Below the pieces are notes generated by a model, which saw only the letters and a list, made by a program, of their open reading frames with translations, was not told where the DNA came from and ran no database searches. A stretch of DNA of 39,817 nucleotides from DASPUH01 sp964518505 (lineage in GTDB: Bacteria; Chloroflexota; Limnocylindria; Limnocylindrales; CSP1-4), in assembly GCA_964518505.1 (NCBI GenBank), contig CAZFGT010000024.1, positions 1-39,817 on the forward strand. The letters run 5' to 3'. Both the position numbers and the translations under genes were made by a program. Positions 26,939 to 34,149 of the stretch are shown in pieces (the first letter of the stretch is position 1; each line of letters starts with the position of its first letter).

Positions 26939-27700
26939 CTAGCGGCGGCTGCCGGTCAGGCGCAAGAAGCTGATGAAGAGGTTGACGAAGTCCAGGTACA
27001 GGCGCAGCGCCCCGATGACCGACGCGGCCTCGCGGGTGCGGATCCAGGCCAGGTTGCCGTTGCGCAGGCGCTGTACGTCGTAGGCGGTCAGGCCGGTGAA
27101 GATCACCACGCCGACCGCGCCGATGATGAAGCTGAACGTGCTCCCACCCACGAAGACGTTGGCGACCGACATCACGACGAGGCCGATCAGGCCCATGAAG
27201 AGGATGCCGCCAAGCTTGGTCAGGTCGCGGCGCGTGACCACGCCGTACAGGGCGGCGGCCCCGAAGACGGCAGCCGCGCTGACGAAGGCCGTCGCGATCG
27301 ACTGGCCGGTGTACACCAGGGCGATGATGGAGAGGGTCGCCCCGTTCAGGATGGCAAAGGCGAAGAAGAGGGCCAGCCCAGGCAACGCGCCGATGCGGTT
27401 GATGGCGGCGCTCACGCCGATGACGAAGACGAACTCCAGGATCACGAGCGCCAGGTACCACTGGGCGACCGTCTCCTGGAAGTTGGGCAGGTTGAGGACG
27501 AGGGCCGCGGTGCCGGCACTGAGCAGCAGGCCCAGCGTCATCCACACGAAGCTCATCGTCAGGTAGCCCTCGCCCACCTGGACAGTGGCGACGGGCTGGG
27601 TCATGCCGGCCAGCGTGTTCGGCTGGTTCCAGCGTGTCTGGCTCGCGGGACCCGTGGAGGGCGCCGCGCGCGATGGGTCGGGTCGATCGTTACTGAACAC
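26939..27700 (-). CDS. Bax inhibitor-1/YccA family membrane protein
   Basis: Multi-pass inner-membrane protein, 253 residues, with about seven hydrophobic segments after a polar N-terminal 40. Family features are YLTMSFVWMTLGLLLSA, FFAFAILNGATLSIIALVYTGQSIATAF, and the closing TGLTAYDVQRLR with ALRLYLDFVNLFISFLRL. Bacterial members act as pH-sensitive calcium leak channels (BsYetJ) or modulate FtsH proteolysis (YccA). Start GTG 27700 with AAGGAG 10 nt upstream (27711-27716). A 7-bp palindrome sits just before this site. Confidence 0.92.
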   Translation of the reverse strand: MFSNDRPDPSRAAPSTGPASQTRWNQPNTLAGMTQPVATVQVGEGYLTMSFVWMTLGLLLSAGTAALVLNLPNFQETVAQWYLALVILEFVFVIGVSAAINRIGALPGLALFFAFAILNGATLSIIALVYTGQSIATAFVSAAAVFGAAALYGVVTRRDLTKLGGILFMGLIGLVVMSVANVFVGGSTFSFIIGAVGVVIFTGLTAYDVQRLRNGNLAWIRTREAASVIGALRLYLDFVNLFISFLRLTGSRR

Positions 27701-27717
27701 GGATGAGGGACTCCTTC

Positions 27718-27736
27718 GACCGTCCCGTCGACGGTC
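27718..27736. promoter_or_regulatory. Palindrome in the BI-1 gene leader
   Basis: GACCGTC-N5-GACGGTC, perfect 7-bp arms, next to the ribosome binding site of the minus-strand membrane gene. A TAGACT hexamer follows further upstream on the same strand. It could be an operator or a leader hairpin. Confidence 0.4.
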
Positions 27737-27784
27737 AGTTGGCGGCACGGCGGATCCGAGCGCCACGGACTAGTCTAGCCATCT

Positions 27785-27832
27785 TGTCGAGAAGCTCTCG
27801 ACACGCCCTTCGACTTGCAGAGCGACCGCTCT
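27785..27832. promoter_or_regulatory. Two inverted repeats before the PRC/DUF2171-like gene
   Basis: TGTCGAGA-AGC-TCTCGACA (27785-27803, perfect 8-bp arms) and AGAGCG-AC-CGCTCT (27819-27832, perfect 6-bp arms) lie 14-61 nt before the TTG start at 27846. They may be operators or leader hairpins. TATACG directly precedes the start codon. Confidence 0.4.
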
Positions 27833-27845
27833 CACGAGGTATACG

Positions 27846-28187
27846 TTGCCAGACGCCACACCGATCTCCTGGAAAGCCATCCCACCGAACACGCCGTTGC
27901 TGAGCTCGGACGGCCAGACCGCCGGCACGGTGACCGAGGTCCTCGGCAGCCGTGACGAGGACATCTTCCACGGCCTGATCGTGCATGTGTCGGGGCAGCA
28001 GCGCGTGCTCACCGCGGATTGCGTCACCAGCATCTCGGGAGCCGGCGTGGTCAGCGACCACACCGCGGCCGAACTGCAGGCCCTGCCCGTCTACACGCCG
28101 GAGGCGACCTTCCACGCGGAGCTGTCGAAGGGCCTCTTCGGCCGCTTCAAGCACGAGCACTTCACCAAGGACGACGATCGCCACTGA
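27846..28187 (+). CDS. Small PRC-barrel/DUF2171-like protein
   Basis: 113 residues. It has a compact all-beta pattern: SWKAIPPNTPLLSSDGQTAGTV, then EDIFHGLIVHV and RVLTADCVTSISGAGVV, resembling PRC-barrel and DUF2171 proteins that follow a set-value-then-readout beta layout. The tail (about 85-113) is charged and helical. The family call is tentative. Start TTG at 27846 is the only in-frame option in this region. It converges on the Imm5-like gene across a 364-bp palindrome-rich spacer. Confidence 0.6.
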   Translation: MPDATPISWKAIPPNTPLLSSDGQTAGTVTEVLGSRDEDIFHGLIVHVSGQQRVLTADCVTSISGAGVVSDHTAAELQALPVYTPEATFHAELSKGLFGRFKHEHFTKDDDRH

Positions 28188-28275
28188 CGGTTAGCGCCGC
28201 GGCGCCGAGTGGCGCGCCGCCGAGCCTGCCGAGCCCTCCCGCCACCGATATCGCCGGGCCCTGGGCCGCGCCGAT

Positions 28276-28519
28276 CTTGCCTGACAAGCAAGTCTTGCCT
28301 GACAGGCAACGAACGAACCGGGGCGCGCTCCACGGACGGCTTTCCGGCCAGATCCTTGCTTCGTAGGCAAGTTCTCGACGCGGGCTGGCGCCTGATGGCC
28401 TGATCAGGGGGCTGGATCGGCCCGGGCGAGCCGATCGGATGACCCAGACGGCCCGTTCCAGGGCCCACCCCGTCCGTTGCTTGCCTGGAGGGCAAGAAGT
28501 GGCTTGCCTGCCAGGCAAA
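28276..28519. repeat. Five copies of a 17-bp CTTGCCTGNCAGGCAAG palindrome
   Basis: In the 364-bp gap between convergent genes I find five related palindromes: 28276-28292, 28294-28310, 28355-28371, 28480-28496 and 28503-28519. The copies centred on 28302 and 28511 are perfect (TTGCCTG-N-CAGGCAA); the other three keep CTTGC at the left and GCAAG at the right. Centre spacings are 18, 61, 125 and 23 bp. The sequence between copies is not repeated, unlike a CRISPR or tandem array. No convincing ORF lies here. Candidates are clustered binding sites, a dispersed palindromic repeat family, or a paired terminator region. Confidence 0.75.
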
Positions 28520-28551
28520 GCCGCGGCGTCCCCCCACGGCGCCCGCCGCCG

Positions 28552-29067
28552 TCAGCAGTAGAACACCGACCAGCAGATGTCGTTCCGCAGCCGCTCGTCG
28601 TCGAGGACGAGCTCGCGGATCCTCGGCGGCAGCTGGTCGCGCTGCCAGCGGCACTCGAGTCGCCCGGCCGCCTCGCCCTGGACCTGGGGCGCGGCGGCAC
28701 GCGCGGCCTTGATGGCATAGGCGGCCGCACCCAGATCGTGAGCGGCGACGTGCGCCACGGCGGCGGCCTGGGCAGCGGCGAACGCGGCATCCCGGGCGGC
28801 CCCGCGCAGGTCCCTGGCCGCGGCGTTGGCATGGCCGGCCGCGGTGCGAGCCTGGGTCATGGTGACCTCGCCGCGCGCCCAGGCTCGCCCGAGGGCGATG
28901 GCTTGGCGCGGGCGATCGTCGGCCGGCCGAACCGCCTCGAAGAGGTCCAGCACGTGCTCCGCGCAGTCGGCCGCCCAGATCGCGAGGAGGTGATGATCGT
29001 CATCCTGGAGGGTCCCGCCGCGACGGATGGTGATGAGCCGCGCGTCGCGGACGTCGCTCAGGATCAC
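28552..29067 (-). CDS. Imm5-like putative immunity protein
   Basis: 171-residue, alanine-rich helical protein. Segments LLAIWAADCAEHVLDLFE, RPRQAIALGRAWARGEV, AARDLRGAARDAAFAAAQAAAVAH and ECRWQRDQLPPRIRELVL match the family commonly annotated as putative immunity protein (Imm5-like domain, from memory). In polymorphic toxin systems such proteins neutralise a cognate toxin, but no toxin gene lies in this window. The start GTG 29067 is 15 nt after the adenosyltransferase stop, so it appears to be the last gene of that operon. Its function here may be unrelated to immunity. Confidence 0.7.
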   Translation of the reverse strand: MILSDVRDARLITIRRGGTLQDDDHHLLAIWAADCAEHVLDLFEAVRPADDRPRQAIALGRAWARGEVTMTQARTAAGHANAAARDLRGAARDAAFAAAQAAAVAHVAAHDLGAAAYAIKAARAAAPQVQGEAAGRLECRWQRDQLPPRIRELVLDDERLRNDICWSVFYC

Positions 29068-29082
29068 GGTCGGACGGCGGCG

Positions 29083-29727
29083 CTAGCGCGAGCCCCGCGC
29101 CGTGGGTGTCGTGCGGGCCGGAACAGCCTGACGCGAGGCGGCCTGCTCGGCGGCGCGGGCCAGGATCCAGAGCAGATCGGCCTGGCGGTTCACATAGGGG
29201 AGCAGCCACGAGCCCAGCGACCCGCCCTCGCGCTGGAACGTCACGATCCTTCGTTCGGCACGCCGCATCACCGTCCGCGCGACCTCGAGCGCCGCTGACG
29301 CGCGTGTCTCGCCCGGCACCACGAACTCCCGGGGCATCTCGATGGCCGTCTCGTGCTGGGCGAGCGTCGCCTCCAGGGCCTCGAGCATCGCTTCGCTGAC
29401 GCGGGTGACGCCGTCGACCAGCCGATCCCGGGCCGCGGGAGTGGTGGCCAGCTCCGCGCCCACGACGAACAGCTCCCGCTGCAGCTGCAGGACCAGTGCC
29501 GCGAGCTCGCCGAACGCGCGGGGCGCGCCGGCCCCATCCGCGGCCGTCAGGAGTTCCGCCCGGGCCACGCCCAGGGCGGCGACGGCTTCATCGATCGTGC
29601 CGTAGGCCTCGGTGGCGGGGTCGTCCTTGGCCACGCGCGGCCCGCCGAAGAGCAGGCCGGTCGTGCCGTCGTCGCCGCGGCCGGTGGCCACGCCGCTTGC
29701 CGCGATGCGCGGGCGGCGGGCGGTCAT
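29083..29727 (-). CDS. Cob(I)alamin adenosyltransferase, PduO type
   Basis: Transfers the adenosyl group of ATP to cob(I)alamin to form coenzyme B12. 214 residues with the ATP-binding N-terminus ATGRGDDGTTGLLFGG, the conserved EAYGTIDEAVAALG, and the C-terminal helices ARTVMRRAERR and YVNRQADLLWILAR, all diagnostic for the PduO/MMAB class. ATG start. It follows the MIP18-like gene by 31 nt and is followed by the Imm5-like gene. It suggests B12-dependent metabolism in this organism, although no B12 enzyme is seen here. Confidence 0.93.
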   Translation of the reverse strand: MTARRPRIAASGVATGRGDDGTTGLLFGGPRVAKDDPATEAYGTIDEAVAALGVARAELLTAADGAGAPRAFGELAALVLQLQRELFVVGAELATTPAARDRLVDGVTRVSEAMLEALEATLAQHETAIEMPREFVVPGETRASAALEVARTVMRRAERRIVTFQREGGSLGSWLLPYVNRQADLLWILARAAEQAASRQAVPARTTPTARGSR

Positions 29728-29758
29728 GGGGCGGACATCACCAGCGAGTGGGTGAGGG

Positions 29759-30121
29759 TCACCACATCAGGCCGGCGTCGCGCGGATCCCAGCGCTCGGC
29801 CAGCAGGGTGACCTTGACCTCATGGCCGACGACCTCTTCGGTGGCTTCCTTCACCTGCTGGATCATCGCGCCGGCGTACGGGCAGAAGGGTGTCGTGAGG
29901 ATCATCTTGATCTCGGTCTGCTCGCTGCCCAGGATGATCTGCTTGATCAGCGCGAGCTCGACGACGTTCATGCCGATCTCGGGGTCGACCACCGTCCGCA
30001 GGCCGTCCAGGATCGCCAGCTCCGTCGCCCGCGCCTCGGCGTCGAAGACGGGCGCGGCGGGACCGGTCGCGGTCGGCGACTCGGCGGCGCTATCGGACTC
30101 AGCGGTGGCGGGATCGACCAT
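29759..30121 (-). CDS. MIP18/SufT-like (DUF59) metal-sulfur cluster assembly factor
   Basis: About 120 residues from the ATG at 30121, which follows GAGGT by 4 nt; a longer frame to 30238 is open but adds a basic tract unlike the family. The core AILDGLRTVVDPEIGMNVVELALI is the DUF59 hallmark, and MILTTPFCPYAGAMIQQV supplies the conserved cysteine. SufT and MIP18 relatives help mature Fe-S proteins; PaaD relatives assist a monooxygenase. The N-terminal 35 residues are low-complexity. It leads the adenosyltransferase operon. Confidence 0.85.
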   Translation of the reverse strand: MVDPATAESDSAAESPTATGPAAPVFDAEARATELAILDGLRTVVDPEIGMNVVELALIKQIILGSEQTEIKMILTTPFCPYAGAMIQQVKEATEEVVGHEVKVTLLAERWDPRDAGLMW

Positions 30122-30364
30122 CGGGACCTCGGTTGCGTACTCACCCAATCGTAGCATCCGTCCTGCGAGAGTCCCTTCCGTGGCCCTGGAGGCCGTGGCC
30201 CTGAGGCGCCGGGCGCGATGTGCGTCAAAGGTGCCCAACGGAGAACCTGGGCCCTGATCTTCGCCGCCTTGAACGCATGAGGTTGACGCTGACGACGTAG
30301 AGGGCTCGATCCGGCGCTCGTGCGGCCGCCGGGGGGCCGATGTTGGTCGTTAGCCACCTTTGAT

Positions 30365-30385
30365 GTGGCCACGGGGTGTGGCCAC
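30365..30385 (-). terminator. Hairpin of two GTGGCCAC blocks after the DUF433 gene
   Basis: GTGGCCAC at 30365-30372 and again at 30378-30385 can pair as an 8-bp stem with a 5-base loop, 7 nt past the DUF433 stop on the minus strand. No T-tract. The 270-bp spacer to the MIP18 start contains nothing else I can assign. Confidence 0.45.
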
Positions 30386-30392
30386 GCCGCGA

Positions 30393-30719
30393 TCAGGCGG
30401 CAGGCACGTCCACCACGACGCCGGCCAGCTCGCGAAGGTGCTCCGGCAGGTCCGCGGCCTCGGCGGCCGGGAAGCCCGGCCCGTGCAGCCCGCCGTCCTC
30501 GGCAAAGAAGTCCGCGTAGCGGGCCCGATGGTCGGCCGCGTAGCGGAAGGCCTCGGCGATGCCGATCCGCCGCAGCTCTGGGTTCTCCACCAGCATCTGG
30601 CGCGGCGTCAGACCGTTGGCGCGCATCTCGAGCACGTTGCGCACGGTCAGGCGGGTGTTGTAGCAGAAGGGCTCGCCGTTCATCACGAGGGGGTCCACCT
30701 TGACCCACTTGATGGTCAT
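30393..30719 (-). CDS. DUF433 domain protein (antitoxin-like)
   Basis: 108 residues. The DUF433 core is visible: VKVDPLVMNGEPFCYNTRLTV, then VRNVLEMRANGLTPRQMLVENPEL and IAEAFRYAADH, a helix-turn-helix-like unit found in VapB45-type antitoxins. DUF433 genes usually neighbour a DUF5615 (PIN-like) toxin; here the neighbour upstream in the operon is a different protein. The last 35 residues are outside the domain. ATG start, 18 nt after the preceding gene's stop. Confidence 0.82.
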   Translation of the reverse strand: MTIKWVKVDPLVMNGEPFCYNTRLTVRNVLEMRANGLTPRQMLVENPELRRIGIAEAFRYAADHRARYADFFAEDGGLHGPGFPAAEAADLPEHLRELAGVVVDVPAA

Positions 30720-30737
30720 CGGGCGGCGCGCACCGGG

Positions 30738-31241
30738 CTAGATGAGCGAGTCATCGAGGATGCCGGCGCCCTTCCAGATGAAGCGCACGGCCGCGTTGCC
30801 CTTGTGGTCGCCGGGCAGCCGGCGGTGCAGCTCGAGCACCTTCAGCCAGGCCCCGACGTATCCCTCGAGGGCGTGGATCTCGTCCGGCGCGAGGACCGTG
30901 GAGGCGGCGTCGGCGAGGCGCTGGAGCAGCAGGGCCTGGTCCCTGGCGGCCACGTGGCGGCGCCGGTAGGCGGGCTGGATCCATTCGGCGTAGGTCGTGA
31001 CGAGGTGCACCTGGCCCGTTTCCAGGGCCTGGGCCAGCTGCTCGAGGTGGCGATCGGCGTCGCGCAACAGTTCGCGCAGGGCGACCTCGTCGTAGCGCGT
31101 GGCAAGGGTCGGGTCGTCCTTGACGGCCGCCTGCAGGGAGGTCGCGGCAAGCCGCTTGCGTGCCGCGCGGATGCGTCCGGCGGCGGCGGGCAGCCCGGCC
31201 GTGTGGTCGAGCGGCGGCAGGCCCAGGACCGGATGACTCAT
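30738..31241 (-). CDS. Unrecognised helical protein in operon with DUF433
   Basis: 167 residues, predicted largely helical and charged, with no membrane segment or signal peptide. Distinctive stretches are RIRAARKRLAATSLQAAVKD, LRELLRDADRHLEQLAQALE, TTYAEWIQPAYRRRHVAARD and GAWLKVLELHRRLPG, ending GAGILDDSLI. I cannot place it in a family. The ATG at 31241 follows TAGACT by 8 nt, with no Shine-Dalgarno site. It is co-directional with DUF433 (18-nt gap), so the two are probably co-expressed. It lacks the acidic start expected of a PIN-like DUF5615 toxin. Confidence 0.72.
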   Translation of the reverse strand: MSHPVLGLPPLDHTAGLPAAAGRIRAARKRLAATSLQAAVKDDPTLATRYDEVALRELLRDADRHLEQLAQALETGQVHLVTTYAEWIQPAYRRRHVAARDQALLLQRLADAASTVLAPDEIHALEGYVGAWLKVLELHRRLPGDHKGNAAVRFIWKGAGILDDSLI

Positions 31242-31277
31242 GGCCGGTAAGTCTAGCGGCGGCGATACAGTGGCGGC

Positions 31278-31844
31278 GTGACGGACGCCTCCGACGCCAA
31301 CGACCAGACGGCAGGCCAGGCCGCGCCGCCCGCTCGCCCGGGCGAGGTACGTCCGGCCTCGGCGCGGCTCCTCGACCGCCCGCCGAGTGACCGCTTCGGT
31401 CCACCCCCGCGGCCGCCGGAGGTGGTCGCCACGCGTACCGGCCGGGCCGTCGCGGGCGGCCTCGTCGGGGCGGCGGCGGCCGCCGTTCTGTGGCTCCTCA
31501 TCGGCGGGATCCTGGACCTTGATGCGGGCCTCGTGGTGGTGGCGATCGTGGGTGGCTGGCTCGTGGGCGGTGGCGCGGCACTCGGGGCATGGGGTCGCGG
31601 CGCCGCGATGCATGTCACCGGTCGCATCCCGTGGCTGGCCGCCGCGCTCGCCGTGCTGACGTGGCTGGCCGGGACGATCACGCTGTACCTGTACGCGGAG
31701 ATCACGCTGCCGGCCTCGTCCCTGACGCTCGCCGCCCGCCTCGCCTCCACGCCCTTCACCGACTGGCTCGCGCCGCAGTTCCTGCCGCTCGGCCCGCTGG
31801 AGATCCTGCTCCTGGCGGGCGTCAGCTGGTGGTCGGCCCGCTAG
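31278..31844 (+). CDS. Unrecognised multi-pass membrane protein
   Basis: 188 residues. The first 50 are proline-rich and polar, with four hydrophobic segments following at about 55-78, 84-108, 117-140 and 168-185. No family recognised. GTG start 6 nt after TACAGT, which suggests leaderless transcription. Divergent from the helical protein at 31241. The last 23 bases overlap the convergent gene at 31822. Confidence 0.7.
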   Translation: MTDASDANDQTAGQAAPPARPGEVRPASARLLDRPPSDRFGPPPRPPEVVATRTGRAVAGGLVGAAAAAVLWLLIGGILDLDAGLVVVAIVGGWLVGGGAALGAWGRGAAMHVTGRIPWLAAALAVLTWLAGTITLYLYAEITLPASSLTLAARLASTPFTDWLAPQFLPLGPLEILLLAGVSWWSAR

Positions 31845-32163
31845 TCTCGCCGCGGAACGGCATGCCCTGCTCCTCCACGGCCCGCAGGCTCATGCGCAGG
31901 GCGGCCGTCTTCTGCTCGGCCACTGCCCGCACGTAGGCCGCCTCCTCGTCGGTGGTCATGGGCCGGCCCCGTGGCGCGTCCGACGGGCGCCCGACCGACA
32001 GCCACGACAGGTGGTAGCGGTCCATCGAACCCCAGGCGGCGGACAGAAGCACATCCGACCGACGCAGCCAGCCCCGCAGGCCCACCATCTCCGGCTCCCT
32101 GGCCAGTCGATCCCCTTCGTCCACGAGGGCCCGGGTGTCGCGGATCAGGTCGTCGCGGGTCAT
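31822..32163 (-). CDS. Small hypothetical protein, last gene of the pab operon
   Basis: 113 residues, soluble, with conserved-looking segments DDLIRDTRALVDEGDRLAREP, LRGWLRRSDVLLSAAWGSMDRYHLSWL and AEQKTAALRMSLRAVEEQGM. No family recognised. The ATG overlaps the aminotransferase stop by 4 bp (ATGA), which supports it as a real, translationally coupled gene. Confidence 0.68.
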   Translation of the reverse strand: MTRDDLIRDTRALVDEGDRLAREPEMVGLRGWLRRSDVLLSAAWGSMDRYHLSWLSVGRPSDAPRGRPMTTDEEAAYVRAVAEQKTAALRMSLRAVEEQGMPFRGETSGPTTS

Positions 32164-33059
32164 CCCGCGCCGCGGATGAACGCTTCTCGGTCGGTCCGGG
32201 CGCGCGTCGTCCACGGGCCCGGCAGGCCCGGGCCGATGACGTGGCCGTCGAACCGGGTCACGGGCAGGACGCCCGCGACGCTGCTGGAGAGGAAGGCCTC
32301 CTCCGCCTCGAGCAGATCGCGGCTCGTCAGCAGCGTCTCGCGCGAAGTGAGTCCAGCGGTCGCGGCCCACCGCAGCAGCCAGTCGCGGGTCGTGCCGGCC
32401 AGGACCGCGCAGGCCAGCGACGGGGTGGCCAGTTCGCCGCCGCGGACGAGGAAGAGGTTGGCGCTGGTGCCCTCCGACAGGTAGCCGTCCGTGGTCAGGA
32501 AGAGGGCGTCGTCGGCCCCGGCCCGGTCGGCCTCCAGGCGCGCATAGACGTAGTCGGCACGGCTGGTCGTCTTGAGTCCGGCCAGCGGGCTCTCCACGTC
32601 GCGCCGGACGGAGCTGCCGACGACGTGCAGGCCACGGGCTAGCAGGTCGGCGGCCGCGGGCACCACCCGCGAGGCCTGCACAACGATCGTCGGCGCCACG
32701 TGCGGCACCGGCGCCAACAGGCCGCGCTGGGTGATGCGCCCCCGGGAGACCGTGATGCGGATGGAGGCATCGCCCTCGGCGCCGGCCAGGTCCTCGGCGG
32801 CGAGGAGCTCGGCGATCGCATCCGCAAGACGCGCCGCAAGATCATCCGGCAGTTCGATCCCCAGGCCGTCGGCGGAGCGGCGCAGCCGGGCGGTGTGCTC
32901 GGCCAGCTCGGTCGGTCGGCCGCCCCGAGCGCGGAGCGTCTCGAAGACCCCGTCGCCCAGCTGGAACCCGCGATCGAACGCCGAGAGATGCGGTCCGGCC
33001 GCGGGCATGAGCCGTCCGTCCACCCACACGTGCCCCGGCCCGTCGCCCGTCTGGGTCAT
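32160..33059 (-). CDS. pabC: Class IV PLP aminotransferase, probable aminodeoxychorismate lyase
   Basis: Fold-type IV PLP enzyme, 299 residues. Family segments are VWVDGRLMPAA, SAFDRGFQLGDGVFETLRARGG, the lysine region AGLKTTSRADYVYARLEA and DGYLSEGTSANLFLV. PabC and the branched-chain and D-amino-acid aminotransferases share this fold. Presence in an operon with PabB makes aminodeoxychorismate lyase, the step releasing p-aminobenzoate and pyruvate, the best call. 4-bp overlaps on both sides. Confidence 0.82.
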   Translation of the reverse strand: MTQTGDGPGHVWVDGRLMPAAGPHLSAFDRGFQLGDGVFETLRARGGRPTELAEHTARLRRSADGLGIELPDDLAARLADAIAELLAAEDLAGAEGDASIRITVSRGRITQRGLLAPVPHVAPTIVVQASRVVPAAADLLARGLHVVGSSVRRDVESPLAGLKTTSRADYVYARLEADRAGADDALFLTTDGYLSEGTSANLFLVRGGELATPSLACAVLAGTTRDWLLRWAATAGLTSRETLLTSRDLLEAEEAFLSSSVAGVLPVTRFDGHVIGPGLPGPWTTRARTDREAFIRGAG

Positions 33060-33730
33060 CGAGTCTCGCCCTCGGCCCGGATCTGGAGCCCGAGTTGTTC
33101 GGCCAGCAGGGGTGCCAGATCCATGAGCTGGCCCTCGCCGATGAGCGCCCCGCGGAGGCTCTCGACCCCGATCAGCGAGCGGAGCCGCGCACCGGACAGG
33201 TCCACCTCCGACAGCGTCGCTCCGGCGATGTCCAGTTCACTGACCGTGGAGTCGACGAACGTGACCCGTCGGAGCTGGGCCGAGCGGGCGCCGAGGCTGC
33301 CGATCTCGCAGCCTTCGATGACCACGTCTTCAAGGTGAGCGCCGGCCAGGTTCATGAAGCCGAACCGGCCGCCGCGCACACGGACGCCCGTCAGCGAGGC
33401 ACCGGCCAGCGAGACGGCGCCCAGCCGACCGCCCGAGATCTCCGCGTCGCGCCAGGTCGAGTCGCTCAGGTCCAGGCTGGTCGCCCTGGCATCGGCGAGC
33501 AGGGATCCGATGACGCGGGCCCGTCGCAACGAGGCCCCGTCCAGTGAGCAGCGGAGGAGCCGGCACTCCAGGAACCGGGCGTCGCTGGCGTCCTGGCCGC
33601 TGAGGTCCAGGTCGACGAAGTCCACGGCGTCGTGATCGCTCCCGGGCTCGAGTCGGTCGCCGTCGAAGGGCGTCAGCCGGGGGAGCGAGAGGTGCTCCGG
33701 AGGCGCGGCCGTGCGACGGCTTGTCGTCAT
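33056..33730 (-). CDS. Pentapeptide-repeat protein
   Basis: 224 residues with successive A(D/N)LXX-type pentapeptides forming a right-handed beta-helix: DLSGQDASDARFLECRLLRCSLDGASLRRA and onward to GATLSEVDLSGARLRSLIG. Such proteins can mimic DNA or act as scaffolds (some protect gyrase), but many have no known role. The first 40 residues and the final 35 lie outside the repeat. Start ATG overlaps the preceding stop by 4 bp. Its place within a folate operon is unexplained. Confidence 0.88.
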   Translation of the reverse strand: MTTSRRTAAPPEHLSLPRLTPFDGDRLEPGSDHDAVDFVDLDLSGQDASDARFLECRLLRCSLDGASLRRARVIGSLLADARATSLDLSDSTWRDAEISGGRLGAVSLAGASLTGVRVRGGRFGFMNLAGAHLEDVVIEGCEIGSLGARSAQLRRVTFVDSTVSELDIAGATLSEVDLSGARLRSLIGVESLRGALIGEGQLMDLAPLLAEQLGLQIRAEGETR

Positions 33731-34149
33731 GGGACGGGCGGCTCGTCCGGTGCCGCTGGTTCGCTCGGGGCGGCCGGGGGCTCCGGTGCGGTCGGCTGCG
33801 GCGTGTCGGTGCCCTGGTCCAGCAGGAGGACCATGACGCCCAGGATCAGCGCCCCGCAGGCGACGCCGAAGACGGCGGCCGTCTCGGGCGGCAGCCCGAC
33901 CCCGGCCGCCCGCGAGCCACCGAAGAGCATCCAGCCGCTCGGCAACCCGGCGGCGAGAGCTGCAGACAGCAACAACACGCCGACGGCTGTCTGCTGGCCG
34001 CGCCGCAGCAGGTCCAGCGAGGCGATGACGGCCGGGATCAGACCAAGGAACGCGACCGGGCTGGGAAACGACAGGGCGAGCAGGCCCACCGCCACGCCGC
34101 TGACGACGGCCAGCAGGGTGTCACGGTCGCTGCGGGGCGCGGCTGTCAT
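33727..34149 (-). CDS. Small multi-pass membrane protein
   Basis: 140 residues with four hydrophobic segments at about 12-28, 33-45, 56-75 and 88-109, and a proline-rich acidic cytoplasmic or external tail (about 112-140). No family recognised. The ATG at 34149 overlaps the pabB stop (ATGA); a longer frame exists but adds arginine-rich residues within pabB. Confidence 0.7.
   Translation of the reverse strand: MTAAPRSDRDTLLAVVSGVAVGLLALSFPSPVAFLGLIPAVIASLDLLRRGQQTAVGVLLLSAALAAGLPSGWMLFGGSRAAGVGLPPETAAVFGVACGALILGVMVLLLDQGTDTPQPTAPEPPAAPSEPAAPDEPPVP

Noticed and set aside
25932..27545. A 537-codon frame around the beta-hydroxyacid dehydrogenase
   Set aside because: The gene starts at the ATG at 26813 with a strong Shine-Dalgarno site; the extension covers a terminator hairpin and the membrane gene.
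28276..28519. CRISPR array or coding gene
   Set aside because: Spacing is irregular and the repeat is only 17 bp; the open frames through it have no protein-like composition.
30122..30238. Longer N-terminus for the MIP18-like protein
   Set aside because: The extra 39 residues are basic and unlike the family, and GAGGT directly precedes the ATG at 30121.
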